From positions 2,165,001-2,229,000 of the forward strand of contig JAUIZM010000012.1 of the NCBI GenBank assembly GCA_030848705.1: a stretch of 64,000 bases of DNA, in the 5' to 3' direction. The position numbers and the translations under genes were made by a program. This DNA comes from Heracleum sosnowskyi. Taxonomy: Eukaryota > Streptophyta > Magnoliopsida > Apiales > Apiaceae. The notes below the pieces were generated by a model. The model ran no database searches, was not told the DNA's origin, and saw nothing but the letters and a program-made list of their open reading frames with translations. Positions 11,600 to 21,993 of the stretch are shown here, in pieces. Numbering within the stretch: the first letter of the stretch is position 1; each line of letters begins with the position of its first letter.

Positions 11600-12202
11600 A
11601 TTATTATTAATAAAATCTCTTAAATAAAGCATTGAGAATAGAGAATGAAAATATGGAGATTTGAGATTTTTGGATATTTGGGGCTGAACTCGTATGATGA
11701 CTACTCAGAAATTGAATAGAGAATGGGTTCTTTCTCTTCCTCTTTCCCGAGTGTCAATTACCGTATAATACAAGGTGCCTACGTACCCATTTATATAGGG
11801 ATCAAGCCTTACGTAGTTCTTGGAAAACAAGTCATTAGATAAACTCATTCAGTCCAAGGCCATAAATATTTAGAGTTTATCTACACCATGTTCCCATAAA
11901 TACTCAGAATTTATCAATCCACATCTTATTTCCATAAATAGTCAGATTTATCCATCCACATCTCATTCCCATAAATAGTTCGGTCTTCACACGTTTTCCT
12001 ACAATCTCGCGGCATCTCCGCATTTCTTTCCATGATTTAAAGAATATCGTTTGAAGATATTTTTCGTTATTCGTTGATTGAGATTGATTCTTTCATCATT
12101 TCAGAGAGAGGATATTACTTAGTGATTAAGCAATTAATTATTAATCTGAATTAATAATTATTAAACGGAGAAATTTGGATTATGCCAAAATGTGGCATAA
12201 CA
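11600..12202 (-). repeat. Gypsy-type LTR, probably solo
   Basis: On the minus strand it starts TGTTATGCCACATTTTGGC at 12,202 and contains TCCCTATATAAATGGG (a TATA box) followed by TACGTAGGCACC. The pair ACGTAGTTCT ... CAAGCC ... CCTACGTA is shared with the LTR at 37.5 kb and is typical of plant gypsy LTRs. No primer-binding site or gag follows it. It stops exactly where the 3' flank of glucanase 1, shared with glucanase 2, begins (12,205 onward). Its low-coordinate end is approximate and no target duplication could be proven. Confidence 0.5.
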
Positions 12203-12359
12203 AGAATAAATCTTCAAGGGTAGGAAACCAAAAAAGGGAAGAAAAACACCGTAAAATCAAACAAATAGATCTGTCTGGAATTTGAAGTAAAAATTACAAT
12301 CAATGGGTGGAGATATCTCCTACAAAGAATCGCACTTGCTCAACTCTGGGAAGAACAAA

Positions 12360-13760
12360 TTACATGCACACAAACTTACTAGGAAGTTGAGTAACCACAT
12401 AGGCAGCTCCACCAAAATAACAAGTCCCTCCAGAACGCAACATCTTCTGATAATAACTGTTGAACGCGTATGAAGCATGGGCCTCGAGAGTATCCGGATG
12501 AAAACATCTTCCCCCTGACTGGATTTGCCTACAATCAGCCCCGCCTTCTCCACAAGCATAATCAAGCGCACTTTGTAGTTTTTCCTGCCCTGCCTGCACA
12601 TTAGCTACACACCAAGTCCGTCCTTTTGTGCTTGGACCCTGATTCACTGGAGGTGATGCTACGGGCACCTTTGCTTTACTTTTATCTGTCGGATTTGACA
12701 TTGTACCATTCAACGCATCTAATGACAATGGAATGTCATAAACTTTCTTTGTGTCTGGATAAAAGAGGCCATAATTCCGTTCAGAAACAGGTCCGCCTTT
12801 TTGATTTTCATTAAACAATGCAAACAAAAAGACGTTGAGTTTATCGTTAGGCCTCAAGGGAGTGCCACCACCGGTGAGTACTCTGCGGACTAGGTTCCCA
12901 TTATAAGCTGCTGCATTGTCCACTCCAGCACCAAATTCCGTATCACCCCCTGCTGAAGGCCAGCCAGTCTCGGAAACAACAACTTTAATATCATTAAAAT
13001 TCAATGCATCGAGAGCAGCAAAAACAGCATCGAGTTGGGCTTCAAAAAGGCTCATATAAACATTCCCATTAGCAGAGTCTTTTAAACCTTCATTCGGACG
13101 AAGCAAAGCAAAATCTAAAGAGATAGTATCAGTATTGGCTTCATAAGCAAAAAACGGGTAGGAATTAACCATAAGATACGACCCTGTACGTTGAAGAAAA
13201 GTGAGCATAGGCTTGATGACAGGCTCGATCAATTCAGAGTTAAACGATCCAGATGAAGGTGGATAAGAACTTTGAAGTGCACTGAGAGCAACAGGGGAGG
13301 AGACCTTAATATCGGAACTAAATTTAAGTTTTCGAAGAGAAGCATACATATTTTTCATGGCAGGCACGAGGTAAGGAGTGATCGGAGGGTCTACAAACAC
13401 TTCGTTTCCAACCGCGATAGCTTCAATCATGGTCTGGGGATAGAAAGGGACAATGTTGGAGTTGAGCCAAGAATCAGTGAATGATTGATCATTAGCAGCC
13501 GATGACAACAGACCATTAGGCATACAGACCGTAACACTAATATTAGAATTAGCGAGAGCAGACAGAACAGAAGATTCAGCATCAAAGATCTTGACACGAG
13601 TAATGCCATTCGATTTGAGAAGCTCCACCACTCGAGAAGGCTGCGGAAGATTATCCGCAATTCGACCATAATTCACTCCGATGGAACCATGATTACCAGC
13701 GGAACACACAGTTCCAAAAACAAAGAATAAACAAAACAGAAAAAAATTTAACACCGACAT
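12360..13760 (-). CDS. Glucan endo-1,3-beta-glucosidase, GH17 with X8 (CBM43) domain, copy 1
   Basis: A 466-residue single-exon enzyme that hydrolyses internal beta-1,3-glucan (callose) bonds in the cell wall or at the cell surface. Residues 1-21 form a hydrophobic signal peptide ending CSAG. The GH17 barrel runs from about 25 to 350 with the acid/base Glu120 in AIAVGNEVFV and the nucleophile Glu264 in VVSETGWPS. A Ser/Pro/Lys linker (355-380) leads to the X8 carbohydrate-binding domain (382-466) with WCVA, ACGEGGADC and SYAFNSYYQ. The last residues (LPSKFVCM) are not hydrophobic, so no GPI signal is seen. The start at 13,760 is the only Met before the signal peptide and lies 70 bp after a TATA box. 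Many family members have an intron near the signal peptide; this one does not. I count about 39 differences over 466 positions from the copy at 42.8 kb (about 92% identity). Family membership is certain; biological role is not. Confidence 0.95.
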   Translation of the reverse strand: MSVLNFFLFCLFFVFGTVCSAGNHGSIGVNYGRIADNLPQPSRVVELLKSNGITRVKIFDAESSVLSALANSNISVTVCMPNGLLSSAANDQSFTDSWLNSNIVPFYPQTMIEAIAVGNEVFVDPPITPYLVPAMKNMYASLRKLKFSSDIKVSSPVALSALQSSYPPSSGSFNSELIEPVIKPMLTFLQRTGSYLMVNSYPFFAYEANTDTISLDFALLRPNEGLKDSANGNVYMSLFEAQLDAVFAALDALNFNDIKVVVSETGWPSAGGDTEFGAGVDNAAAYNGNLVRRVLTGGGTPLRPNDKLNVFLFALFNENQKGGPVSERNYGLFYPDTKKVYDIPLSLDALNGTMSNPTDKSKAKVPVASPPVNQGPSTKGRTWCVANVQAGQEKLQSALDYACGEGGADCRQIQSGGRCFHPDTLEAHASYAFNSYYQKMLRSGGTCYFGGAAYVVTQLPSKFVCM

Positions 13761-13829
13761 TGTACGAGTTATTTTTAGAGCTGCGAAAACTTATCAATGA
13801 GATGTACAAAAACTATGCATGCATGTGTG

Positions 13830-13839
13830 TTTATATAGA
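13830..13839 (-). promoter_or_regulatory. TATA box of glucanase copy 1
   Basis: Minus-strand TCTATATAAA, 70 bp before the ATG. The same box with the same surrounding words (AACTTATCAATGAGA on its downstream side) occurs at 44,277-44,286 before copy 2 and, cut at this point, at 19.8 kb. Confidence 0.8.
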
Positions 13840-14410
13840 GGGAGGGGAGAGGGGTAAGCGGAGCTTTCAAATTTTATTCCAACTTGAAACCGGAGAGATA
13901 ACATGGAGAGAGATTATGGAACGTGGAGAGAGATTATGGAATGTGGCCTCTTTTTTCTTACTTTTTTCCAAGTCGAAAAACAAAAACACTTTAATATCGA
14001 ATTTGTTTTTATTTTTTCACAATGAGTAATCTATAATATCTTCACTCTCCTTGGATTTTGTTTTCGCCCAGATACACCATAATTAAAGAGATTTTTTTTC
14101 TCTATGATTTTGATTTTGATTCGGATTGAAAATAAGTTTTGACTCAAAAATACGAATATAAAACATAATTTATAGTTCGAATGAAAATAGACTACTACAA
14201 TCCCACCATTTCAATATTCAATTAGATTTATGAATAATTTAAAATACTCATTATCTTAGGTGTTTTACTGAATTCGACTCAAGTTTGTTAATTGCGTGCA
14301 TTATTATTTACAACTATCCCATAACCACGGTTCGAGAATAAAAATTAAATTATTTAAAACAATATTTAAATTATTGAAAATTAAAATAGTTAATAAATCT
14401 ATACTATCAA

Positions 14411-15356
14411 TCAATACTATTATATAATATACGAAACATTAAAAGTTTGGTTGGTCGGTATGGTACGTTGTGATTTTACTTAATTACCCTTAATTAACTG
14501 TACTTCGTGTTTTTACTTAATTAACCTTACTTATTTATAGAAATATATTATTAAATAATAATATTACCTATTTATAACCAATTACCTTTTTCACCTAAAA
14601 TATATTATTTTTTCTATTTTTTCTAACAAATTCCCCTACTTTTTCAAATATATCACGGACAATTACCTTTTTTTATCTAAAACATGTTAGTTTTTCTATT
14701 TTTCCTTACTAAAACCCCTCCTTTTCCAAAAATATCATGGACAAACATTTAGTTATTTATTTTTAAACCTATTTTAATATTATAATTATTTTTTTAAAAG
14801 TTTACCTATTTTAATATGTCTACTTATTTTTCTTAACAAATGCAATTACTAAAAATATTAAAATATAAATAATCAAATACCTATTTATAACCAATTACCT
14901 TTCCGGCTAAAACACATTATATATTTTTTCTAACAAAGTCCCTCCTTTTCTAAATATATCACGGGAAATTGCCTTTTACAATTTACTTTTTCTATTTTTC
15001 TCACTAAAACCATTCTTTTTCCAAAAATATCACAGGAAACCCTTTACTTATTTATTTTAAAACGTATTTAAATACTTTTAATTATTAAATTTTAAAACCT
15101 CATTTTCCAAAAATATCACGGACATTTACCTTTTTAAACTAAATATATGTTACATTTTTTATTTTTTCTTACTAAAATCCCTCATTTCCAAAAATATAAC
15201 GAGCAAACCCATACTTATTTATTTTAAAATTTGTTTTAAAGTTTTTAATTAATTAAAAGTGTTTAGATATTATAACATGCCTACTTATTTTTTTACACAA
15301 TTACAATTAATAAAATAACAATTAACAATCCGTGCAGCGCACGGGTTTTAATCTAG
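14411..15356 (+). mobile_element. Non-autonomous Helitron, family A, copy 1
   Basis: Starts with TC (TCAATACTATTATATAATAT) and ends with a hairpin CCGTGCAGCGCACGG (15,330-15,344), eight bases, then CTAG (15,353-15,356). The base before is A and the base after is T, as for plant Helitron insertions. No Rep/helicase ORF is present in its 946 bp. The interior is AT-rich and repeats lines such as CCAAAAATATCACGGACA. Confidence 0.75.
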
Positions 15357-16058
15357 TCAATACTATTATATAATAGACGAAACATTAAAAGTTTGGTTGG
15401 TCAGTATGGTACGTTGTGATTTTACTTAATTGCCCTTAATTAGTTTTTACTTTTGGTTGGTCGGTATAGTACGTTGTGATTTTACTTAATTGCCCTTAAT
15501 TAGTTTTAACTGAATTAACCTTACTTATTTATAGAAATATATTATTAAATAATAATATTACCTATTTATAATCAATTACCTTTTTCACTTAAAATGCATT
15601 ATTTTTTCTATTTTTTCTAACAAATTCCCCTACTTTTTCAAATATATCACGGGCAATTACCTTTTTTAACTAAAACATATTAGTTTTTCTATTTTTCCTT
15701 AATAAAATCCCTCTTTTTCCAAAAATATCACGGACAAACATTTAATTATTTATTTTTAAACCTATTTTAATATTATAATTATTTTTAAAAGTTTACCTAT
15801 TTTAACATATCTACTTATTTTTCTTAACAAATGCAATTACTAAAAATATTAAAAATAAAACATATTAGTTTTTCTATTTTTCCTTAATAAAATCCCTCTT
15901 TTTCCAAAAATATCACGGATAAACATTTAATTATTTATTTTTAAACCTATTTTAATATTATAATTATTTTTAAAAGTTTACCTATTTTAACATATCTACT
16001 TATTTTTCTTAACAAATGCAATTACTAAAAATATTAAAATATAAATAATCAAATACCT
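15357..16058 (+). mobile_element. Helitron family A, copy 2, 3'-truncated and head-to-tail with copy 1
   Basis: Begins TCAATACTATTATATAATAG directly after the CTAG of copy 1, with no spacer. Two internal tandem duplications are visible: about 60 bp around 15,395-15,505 and about 185 bp (15,672 repeated at 15,857). The copy stops at 16,058 where another repeat begins, so its hairpin and CTAG are missing. Confidence 0.65.
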
Positions 16059-16366
16059 AGGGAACGGCTTAATCAAAACCACAAGGTTACCAAACATCTT
16101 ACTAACAATTTTTTTGAATTCTCGGCTGTTTTTCAATCATTTTTTAAAAAGTTGCTTCTAGTTGCATCTGGTTGCGTTGGTTACAGACCGTATTTTTGGT
16201 TGCATCAGTGGTTGATTTTGGTTGCAGAAGATGGTTGAAAGTAGTTGAAGAACGTATTTTTGCAAATATTTTAAAAAAGTTAGTATTTTTGCAAATATTT
16301 CCAGAAGATGAAAAAATTGCAAAAAAACTTAGAAAAAGTAGTATTTTTAATAATTTCTCTTAAACT
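16059..16366. repeat. Dispersed repeat with GGTTGCATCAGTGGTTG core
   Basis: Starts GGGAACGGCTTAATCAA and carries TTGGTTGCATCAGTGGTTG and TTTTTGCAAATATTT words. The same sequence lies at 60,057-60,355 in the same orientation and a related one at 59,690-59,900 inverted. No ORF of interest. The type is unknown; a MITE or MULE-like repeat is possible. Confidence 0.6.
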
Positions 16367-16690
16367 AATAATTAGATGTATATCGCGGTATACATGACAT
16401 ATCGAGAGGGTTTCTGCTTTTAATAAATATTAATTTGAAATTAAGTGAGTTATATTAAGCTAATAAAGCTAATAATTATATTTATATCGCGATATACATG
16501 ATATATCAACCATTAAAAGGGGATTATATTCTTAATAAAATTTTAATTTTTAATTTGATAATAATAATTATATATATTAATTTGGAATTAAGTTAATTAT
16601 ATTAAAATAATTAAACTAATAATTACATATATATACGGCGGTATACATGACATACCATAGGAGGGTTTCTCCTTTTAATAAACAGTATAG
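16367..16690. repeat. Three irregular repeats with a near-palindromic core
   Basis: AATAATTA followed by ATATCGCGGTATACATGACAT-like sequence begins at 16,367, 16,471 and 16,619. The first and third copies also share GAGGGTTTCT-C-TTTTAATAA. Read on the minus strand the right end begins TCTATACTGTTTATTAAAAG, similar to a Helitron 5' end, so this may be another Helitron fragment. Confidence 0.45.
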
Positions 16691-17379
16691 ATAATGGGCG
16701 TGTAAACCATAGCATTAATAATTAGAATACATAATATTTATAATTAAATATTCATTTAGAAAATGGGCGTGTATTGCTTAAATTAATATGTATTCAAGTA
16801 TTCTTATTTTGTCAAAATTGTTTTAAAAAATTTCAATCAGAGAACTCATGCAAGTAAAGACGAATCACCATTAGTTGATATTAATGCGTGTACGGTGTAC
16901 CCATTAATTGATATTAATTGAAAATTTAGTCTTGTTCTATTTCAACATCTATCACTTGATTATTTAAATTTGTGTTATTTTTAAAATTCATCGTGTATAC
17001 GATATTTGAAGTAAATTCGTATTAAGATAATAATGATTACATTTATAATTGAATATTTAATAATATAAAAAAGAAAAACAAGTAAAATTGAGGCTTAAAT
17101 TGTATAATATTAGGATATTTAAAGTGTAAAATTGTGATAGCATGACTTATTTCATAAACCAGACTTGTAGAGTAAAAATCGTAACAATTATTAGCTACCC
17201 AATTTGAAATTCAACGTGACTCTAGATATTTGTGGTTATTTTTTAAAATTTAAGATAATATTGATTAAATTTATAATTGAATATTTAATAATATAAAAGA
17301 GAAAAACAAGTAAAACTCAGCGTGATCCTCCTTAAATTATGAGGGAAAGTACATCTAAGATTTCATGCACATAAATTAT
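16691..17379. other. Spacer between glucanase and NPF of the first block, with internal copies
   Basis: No gene. Parts match the spacer upstream of the intact NPF gene's 3' end: GCATGACTTATTTCATAAACC at about 17,130 also occurs near 44,950 (shown here up to 20 bases). TTTATAATTGAATATTTAAT followed by AATATAAAA is present three times, near 17,040, 17,275 and 17,895. Confidence 0.5.
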
Positions 17380-17760
17380 TGATTTTACATTTTTACCTTG
17401 AAATTACATATTTGCTAGAAATGAAGATTTCAACCACTAGCCACAACAACAGAAATAAATCTCTAGTAGGATCTTCAGCAGGACCTGCAGATTTGTGGAC
17501 GTTGAGTTGATGGTTTCTTGCAAAGGCAAGAAAAACTAAGAAGTTTATTACTCCCAACGCTGCAAGCATCCAATAGAGGTTCTCCAACTTACCTTTAATG
17601 AGGTTGTTCTTGAGCCAACTTGAGACCCAACTTTTCCCAGTTGCAGCAACTACAATGTCACTAACAAACTACTAATGAAGTACCCCATAGCCAGAGTGCT
17701 TAGAATTAGTCCCGTGCCCAACTGCCCGTCGAATTCATCCTTTCCGGTCTCCTGATGAAA
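17380..17760 (-). pseudogene. C-terminal fragment of an NPF (NRT1/PTR) transporter gene
   Basis: Matches the last exon of the intact NPF gene (45.62-46.04 kb) along its whole length, for example NLYWMLAALGVINFLVFLAF against NFYWMLAVLGVINFLVFLAF. It covers only the last transmembrane helices and cytoplasmic tail. Small insertions and deletions break the frame (for example at 17,620-17,680 and after 17,470), and the upstream nine-tenths of the gene are missing. The match ends near 17,758 at GATGAAAAAC, where a short Helitron-like 5' end follows. It stands in the same position and orientation relative to glucanase 1 as the intact NPF does to glucanase 2. Confidence 0.85.
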
Positions 17761-18100
17761 AACTTTCAATGTTTCGGCTTTAATAATATAATATAGATTA
17801 ATTGAAAATCTAGTCTTGTTCTATTTCAACATCTATCACTTGATTATTTAAAAGATATTTGTGTTATTTTTAAAAATTTAAGAAAATAATGATTACATTT
17901 ATAATTGAATATTTAATAATATAAAAGAGAAAAACAAGTAAAATTGAGGCACTGCAAAATAATATTTATAGTTGTCCAGGCACTGCAAAATAATATTTCT
18001 GCCCTTTTGCACCAATAATATCAGGTCTGGAAGGAAATCAGCACTAACCTTCCAACAAACGTTATATAAGTTAATGACTTAATGGCCAGGAACTACAAAC
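17761..18100. other. Non-coding; Helitron-like 5' end and a duplicated spacer piece
   Basis: On the minus strand 17,797 downward reads TCTATATTATATTATTAAAG followed by CCGAAAC, like the family A Helitron start. From 17,795 to 17,955 the sequence repeats 16,905-17,095 with small changes. No gene. Confidence 0.4.
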
Positions 18101-18235
18101 ATAACTCTGCATTATTCCGCCGATAGGACTTAAAATCAAGCCCAGCCACCATTGAAAGATAATCACATTTCCCTGATCATATTGAGGTCCAGGAAATAGA
18201 AATATAAGATTAATTCCATTCTATTTCTTTGCATA
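18101..18235. other. Block conserved between the two gene clusters (first copy)
   Basis: Matches 42,377-42,505 in the same orientation: CATAACTCTGCATTATTCCG, then CAATAGGACT-type sequence, CCATTGAAA and GTCCAGGAAAT. In both clusters it lies in or beside TBL sequence: here before the TBL 3' end, there just after TBL exon 1. It may therefore be TBL intron DNA. I do not recognise a product in any frame. Confidence 0.6.
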
Positions 18236-18699
18236 CTTGTCCAGGTGACTTTAACATAAAGGAATTCCTCTCTACTTGCACTAACGTGCCTTACTCTTAT
18301 TGGTGGATTCTACGGTCGTGCACATATACAAGTTCCTGGATGAATTGATGTATTGTAATTGATTTGCATCCCTCCTAATCTAGGCCCCAATGAGTCATTT
18401 GGTAATCTGAATTAATCGTTGGTTTTCTTGAGCAAGCAAGGGTGTGTATAATTTAGACGCAAATTGCTTTGGTGTACCTCCTATCACACTAGAAAACAGA
18501 TTAAGAAAGAGTAATTAAGAAAAAGAACACGTTTCTAAACACATTTTCAGCAATTTTACAAGCTTAACCTGCATAGCCCTTCAATAATATGGAAGGAAAC
18601 TTCCCCAATATCCTGGCCTAAAAGCTTTCTATTGGTCCATCTCACAGACACTTCTTTGGTGGATATTGGAACACTTGAAGGACCTGTGAGTATAGCACT

Positions 18700-19118
18700 G
18701 TGCGATATGGGGACGTGCAAGTTCTACAAGATCAACCCGTCGATCCAGTTGCTGTTGGATTAGTGAAGGGAACTAAGGTTACACTTTTGGACATAACAAC
18801 TATATCTCAGCTGAAAGACGAGGATCACATATCTAGATACAGCATTAAAGCCACACCTGAAATGCAGGATTGTTTGAACTGGTGCCTACCTGGGGTTCCT
18901 GATGCATAGGACGAACTCCTTTTTGCACAAATTTAGTACAAAGTGGGCATGCTCATACTTCATAAAAATGTATAGCATACTCTCATGTTGCAATAGTACC
19001 ATGTGCTCTCTGGTAAATGCTACCACTACAGAAGCTATATTGCTGGAAGCACTTCTTACATTTCTTGGCAGTTGTCATCAGGTTACTGGCATTCATATTA
19101 CTTTTTTAGTTGGTTATT
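18700..19118 (+). pseudogene. TBL gene 3' end, first unit
   Basis: The frame from 18,700 to 18,909 encodes 69 residues ending VTLLDITTISQL ... MQDCLNWCLPGVPDA, the C-terminal part of TRICHOME BIREFRINGENCE-LIKE (PC-esterase) proteins, which O-acetylate wall polysaccharides in the Golgi. The block WCLPGVPD is the conserved C-terminal motif that in intact members contains the catalytic Asp and His region. A stop replaces the Trp expected after PDA. Exons with the N-terminal domain and the GDS motif are absent. The 5' half of a TBL gene is found 23 kb away at 41.6 kb. Confidence 0.75.
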
Positions 19119-19475
19119 GTACTGACATAACTACATCTCAGCTAAGATGAGGGTCATATTTTTTAATATGGCATTAAAGCCACACCTTGAATGCAAGATT
19201 GCTTGCACTGGTGCGCCTGCCTGGGGTTCCTCATGCATGGAATGAACTCCTTTTTGCAGAAATTTAGTCCAAAGCTGGCATGCTTTTACTTTGTAAAAAT
19301 GCATAGCATACTCGATCTCCTGCTGCAATATTAGTACCATGTGCTCTCAAGTTTATGCTACCATTACAGAAGCTAAACTGCTGGAAACCAGAGACGGGAC
19401 TGGAACACTTCAGACATGTTTTTGGCAGTTGTCGTCAGGTTACGGGCATCAGTATTGCTTTCTTTTGGACAGAAT
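19119..19475 (+). pseudogene. TBL gene 3' end, second tandem unit
   Basis: A diverged repeat of 18,778-19,118 (spacing about 330-338 bp): it contains the CTTGCACTGGTGCG and CCTGGGGTTCCTCATGCATGG equivalents of the WCLPGVP coding block and the same 3' flank (ATGTGCTCT at 19,001 and 19,339). A small insertion in the Trp-Cys-Leu codons shifts the frame, so no protein can be made. Confidence 0.7.
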
Positions 19476-19508
19476 TATTGTTTTTTTAAACATACAAAAA
19501 TATTTTAT

Positions 19509-19599
19509 TCTGCTATATTATTAAAGTTTAAAATCAATAAATAAATTATAATACAAATTTGTATCCGAGATCCGTGCTTTGCACGGGCACTAATGCTAG
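19509..19599 (+). mobile_element. Helitron 3' end, possibly a 91-bp mini-Helitron
   Basis: Ends with hairpin CCGTGCTTTGCACGG (19,572-19,586), nine bases and CTAG (19,596-19,599) followed by T. A candidate start TCTGCTATATTATTAAAG lies only 91 bp upstream. If real, this is a minimal derivative with both ends and almost no interior. Confidence 0.45.
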
Positions 19600-19765
19600 T
19601 TTTTAAATAATTTGGCAAAACATGTTAACAAATTTTTGGATCAAATTTATTCTTTTATAGTAATAATGAATTAATTCGATGAAAAACTTTACCTTAAAGA
19701 CGAGTCATTAGTTAATTTTCTTTAATAAAATTATTTTTTATCACCTAAATAAAGGAAGCGTTTTC

Positions 19766-19825
19766 GATCTGTGAAAACTTATCAATGAGACGTACAAAAA
19801 TAATGTGGCATGTGTGTTTATAATT
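19766..19825 (-). pseudogene. Left half of a broken glucanase promoter/5' leader
   Basis: GTGAAAACTTATCAATGAGA followed by CGTACAAAAATAATG and TGTGTGTTTATA matches the 5' leader and TATA region of glucanase 1 (13,779-13,835) in the same orientation. The match ends inside the TATA box, where the Helitron at 19,830 begins. The coding region of this third copy is absent. Confidence 0.8.
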
Positions 19826-19829
19826 TATA

Positions 19830-21093
19830 CAAGCCTGTAACCCGTGCGATGCACGGATGAATTTTAGTTTTTTTTTTTAATTTTATTATCTATATTTTGA
19901 TTTATATGATTTTAAAGTAATCAAATATAATAATATATGTATGATGTTATTCTACGTTTTTTTAGCCTATAAATTGTGCGATACACGGATAAATTTTATT
20001 ATTTTTGATTTATTATTTTAGTATTTTTTATATGATTTTTTATTATTTTTTATCTTATTTTATTAGCATTTATTTGTATTTTGATCTTAAAAATTCTTAA
20101 TATGTTGTTGACGGAATAATATCTTGAACTTTTGAATATAGCTTAGAAAAATAGATGATATAAATATTTAATAATAATATGTTGTTGACGGGATTCGAAC
20201 CTTGAACCCGTGGGAGCATTTTAGATATTAAGAAAAGAATATTTTTTTAATATTACATCCAACGGTTCTCATTTATCGATATTGACATCTAACGGTTATT
20301 ATTTAGATGACCAAACTACATATGACCAAACTACCAACCAAATAGATGGTGGTTACTCTAATTTAATATATATTATTATTATTTTTTTGATATTAGATCT
20401 AATGGTTCTCATTCATCTATTTCAAAATCAACAATCCTTATTGATTTGGCGGTACATGACCAAAATTTTGGATAAAATTTCTCTTACGCTTATTGTATAT
20501 AAGGATTTAATATGTTTTGCAAACACCTATTCTACTTCCAATATTATATGTATGTGTGTGTGTCGCGTGAGTGGAGGAGTATTTGGTATTCATTATTATA
20601 TCGATTAACATAATCTTATAATACGTGAGATAATTTAACCATGAGATATTTTATACATGATTTGAACTGACTAACTTGCCCCTGTGTTTATTATTTATTA
20701 GAAAAAGTTGTTTGTAAAAATTGAACTTGAGTTTATCTATTAACTACTGAAACATCTTTTTATCGCTAAACTATAAAATCACATAATTTTGGAATTTCGC
20801 GCGAAATGTGTGAGTATCATTTGATAGAAGACATTTTATTTAACTTCAGAATATATATAAATAATTATGTAGCTAAATTGAACTTAGGTTATATTGTTGA
20901 CAGGATTCGAACCTTGAACCCGTTGGAGCATTTTAGATATCAATAAAATAATATTTTTTTAATATTACATCCAACGGTTCTCATTTATCTATATTTACAT
21001 CTAACGGTTATTATTTATATGACCAAACTATCAACAGATGACCAAATTACCAACCAAATAGAGGGTGATTTGCTTATAATAGTATAATATAGA
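19830..21093 (-). mobile_element. Helitron, family B, copy 1
   Basis: On the minus strand it starts TCTATATTATACTATTATAAGC-like (first T at 21,093) and ends with hairpin CCGTGCATCGCACGG (19,842-19,856) then CTTG at 19,833-19,830. The end is CTTG rather than the canonical CTRR. The interior repeats a block (20,165-20,345 and 20,885-21,090) that contains GGATTCGAACC. No helicase ORF. Confidence 0.55.
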
Positions 21094-21993
21094 TTTTAAT
21101 AATTAAATGTATTAAAATAAGTTTTAAAAAAAATAAGTAACTGTTTGCCCGTGATATTTTTGGAGTGAGAGGTTTTATTAAGAAAAAATAGAAAGAGCAA
21201 CATGTTTTAGCTAAAAAGATAATTGTCCATAATTAAAAATATTAAAATAGGTTTTAAAATAAATAAGTAAGGCTTTATCCGTGATATTTTTGAAAAAGTA
21301 GGGGTTGTAGTAAGGAAAAATAGAAAGAGTAACATATGTCTTAGTTGAAAAAGATGACTGTTTGTGATTTTATAGAAAAAGAATGGACTTTGTTAGAAAA
21401 ATAGAAAATATAATATATTTTAACTAAAAAGTTAATTGGTTATAAATAATATTATTATTTAATAATAGTTTTCTTAAAAAATGAACAAATTTAAAAAATA
21501 ACATGTTTTATCTGAAAAGGTTATTGCCCGTAATTAAAAGTATTAAAATATGTTTTAAAATAAGTAAGAGTTTGCTTGTGATATTTTTGGAAAATGTGGG
21601 GTTTTAGTAAGAAAAAATAGAAATAGTAACATGTTTTATTTTAAAAAGGTAATTGTCCATGATTTTTTTAGAAAATAGAGGATTTTGTTAGAAAATATTG
21701 AAAATTTAATGTATTTTAGTTGAAAAGGTAATTAGTTATAGTTTTTTTTAAATGAAAAAAAATACAAAAAGTAACATGTTTTAGTTGAAAAGGTAATTGC
21801 CGTAATTAAAAGTATTAAAATAAATAAGGTTTGCCCGCGATATTTTTGGAAAAGGAAGGGTTTTAATAAGAAAAAATAGAAAGAGTAGCATGTTTTTGTT
21901 GATTTGTTTTTAGAAAAAGAGAACCCTAACATTGACATCAGTTACATAACCGTTTACAAAAAACCAAAACACAAGTCTATTTTTAAAGTTACA
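21094..21993 (-). mobile_element. Decayed Helitron family A interior
   Basis: Repeated lines of the form CCGTGATATTTTTGGAAAA, GTTTTAGTAAG-AAAAATAG and ATGTTTTAG-TGAAAAGGTAATTG occur about five times; the same text, same orientation, fills 54,900-55,560 in Helitron A copy 3. Neither terminus is recognisable. Confidence 0.5.

Noticed and set aside
11600..12202. AGAAT as target-site duplication of the gypsy-type LTR
   Set aside because: AGAAT follows the right end, but the left candidates give only AGAA before TG and occur by chance several times nearby.
12320..13669. Additional frames inside the two glucanase genes (also 42,802-44,121)
   Set aside because: Shadows; the same ones occur in both copies because the genes are similar.
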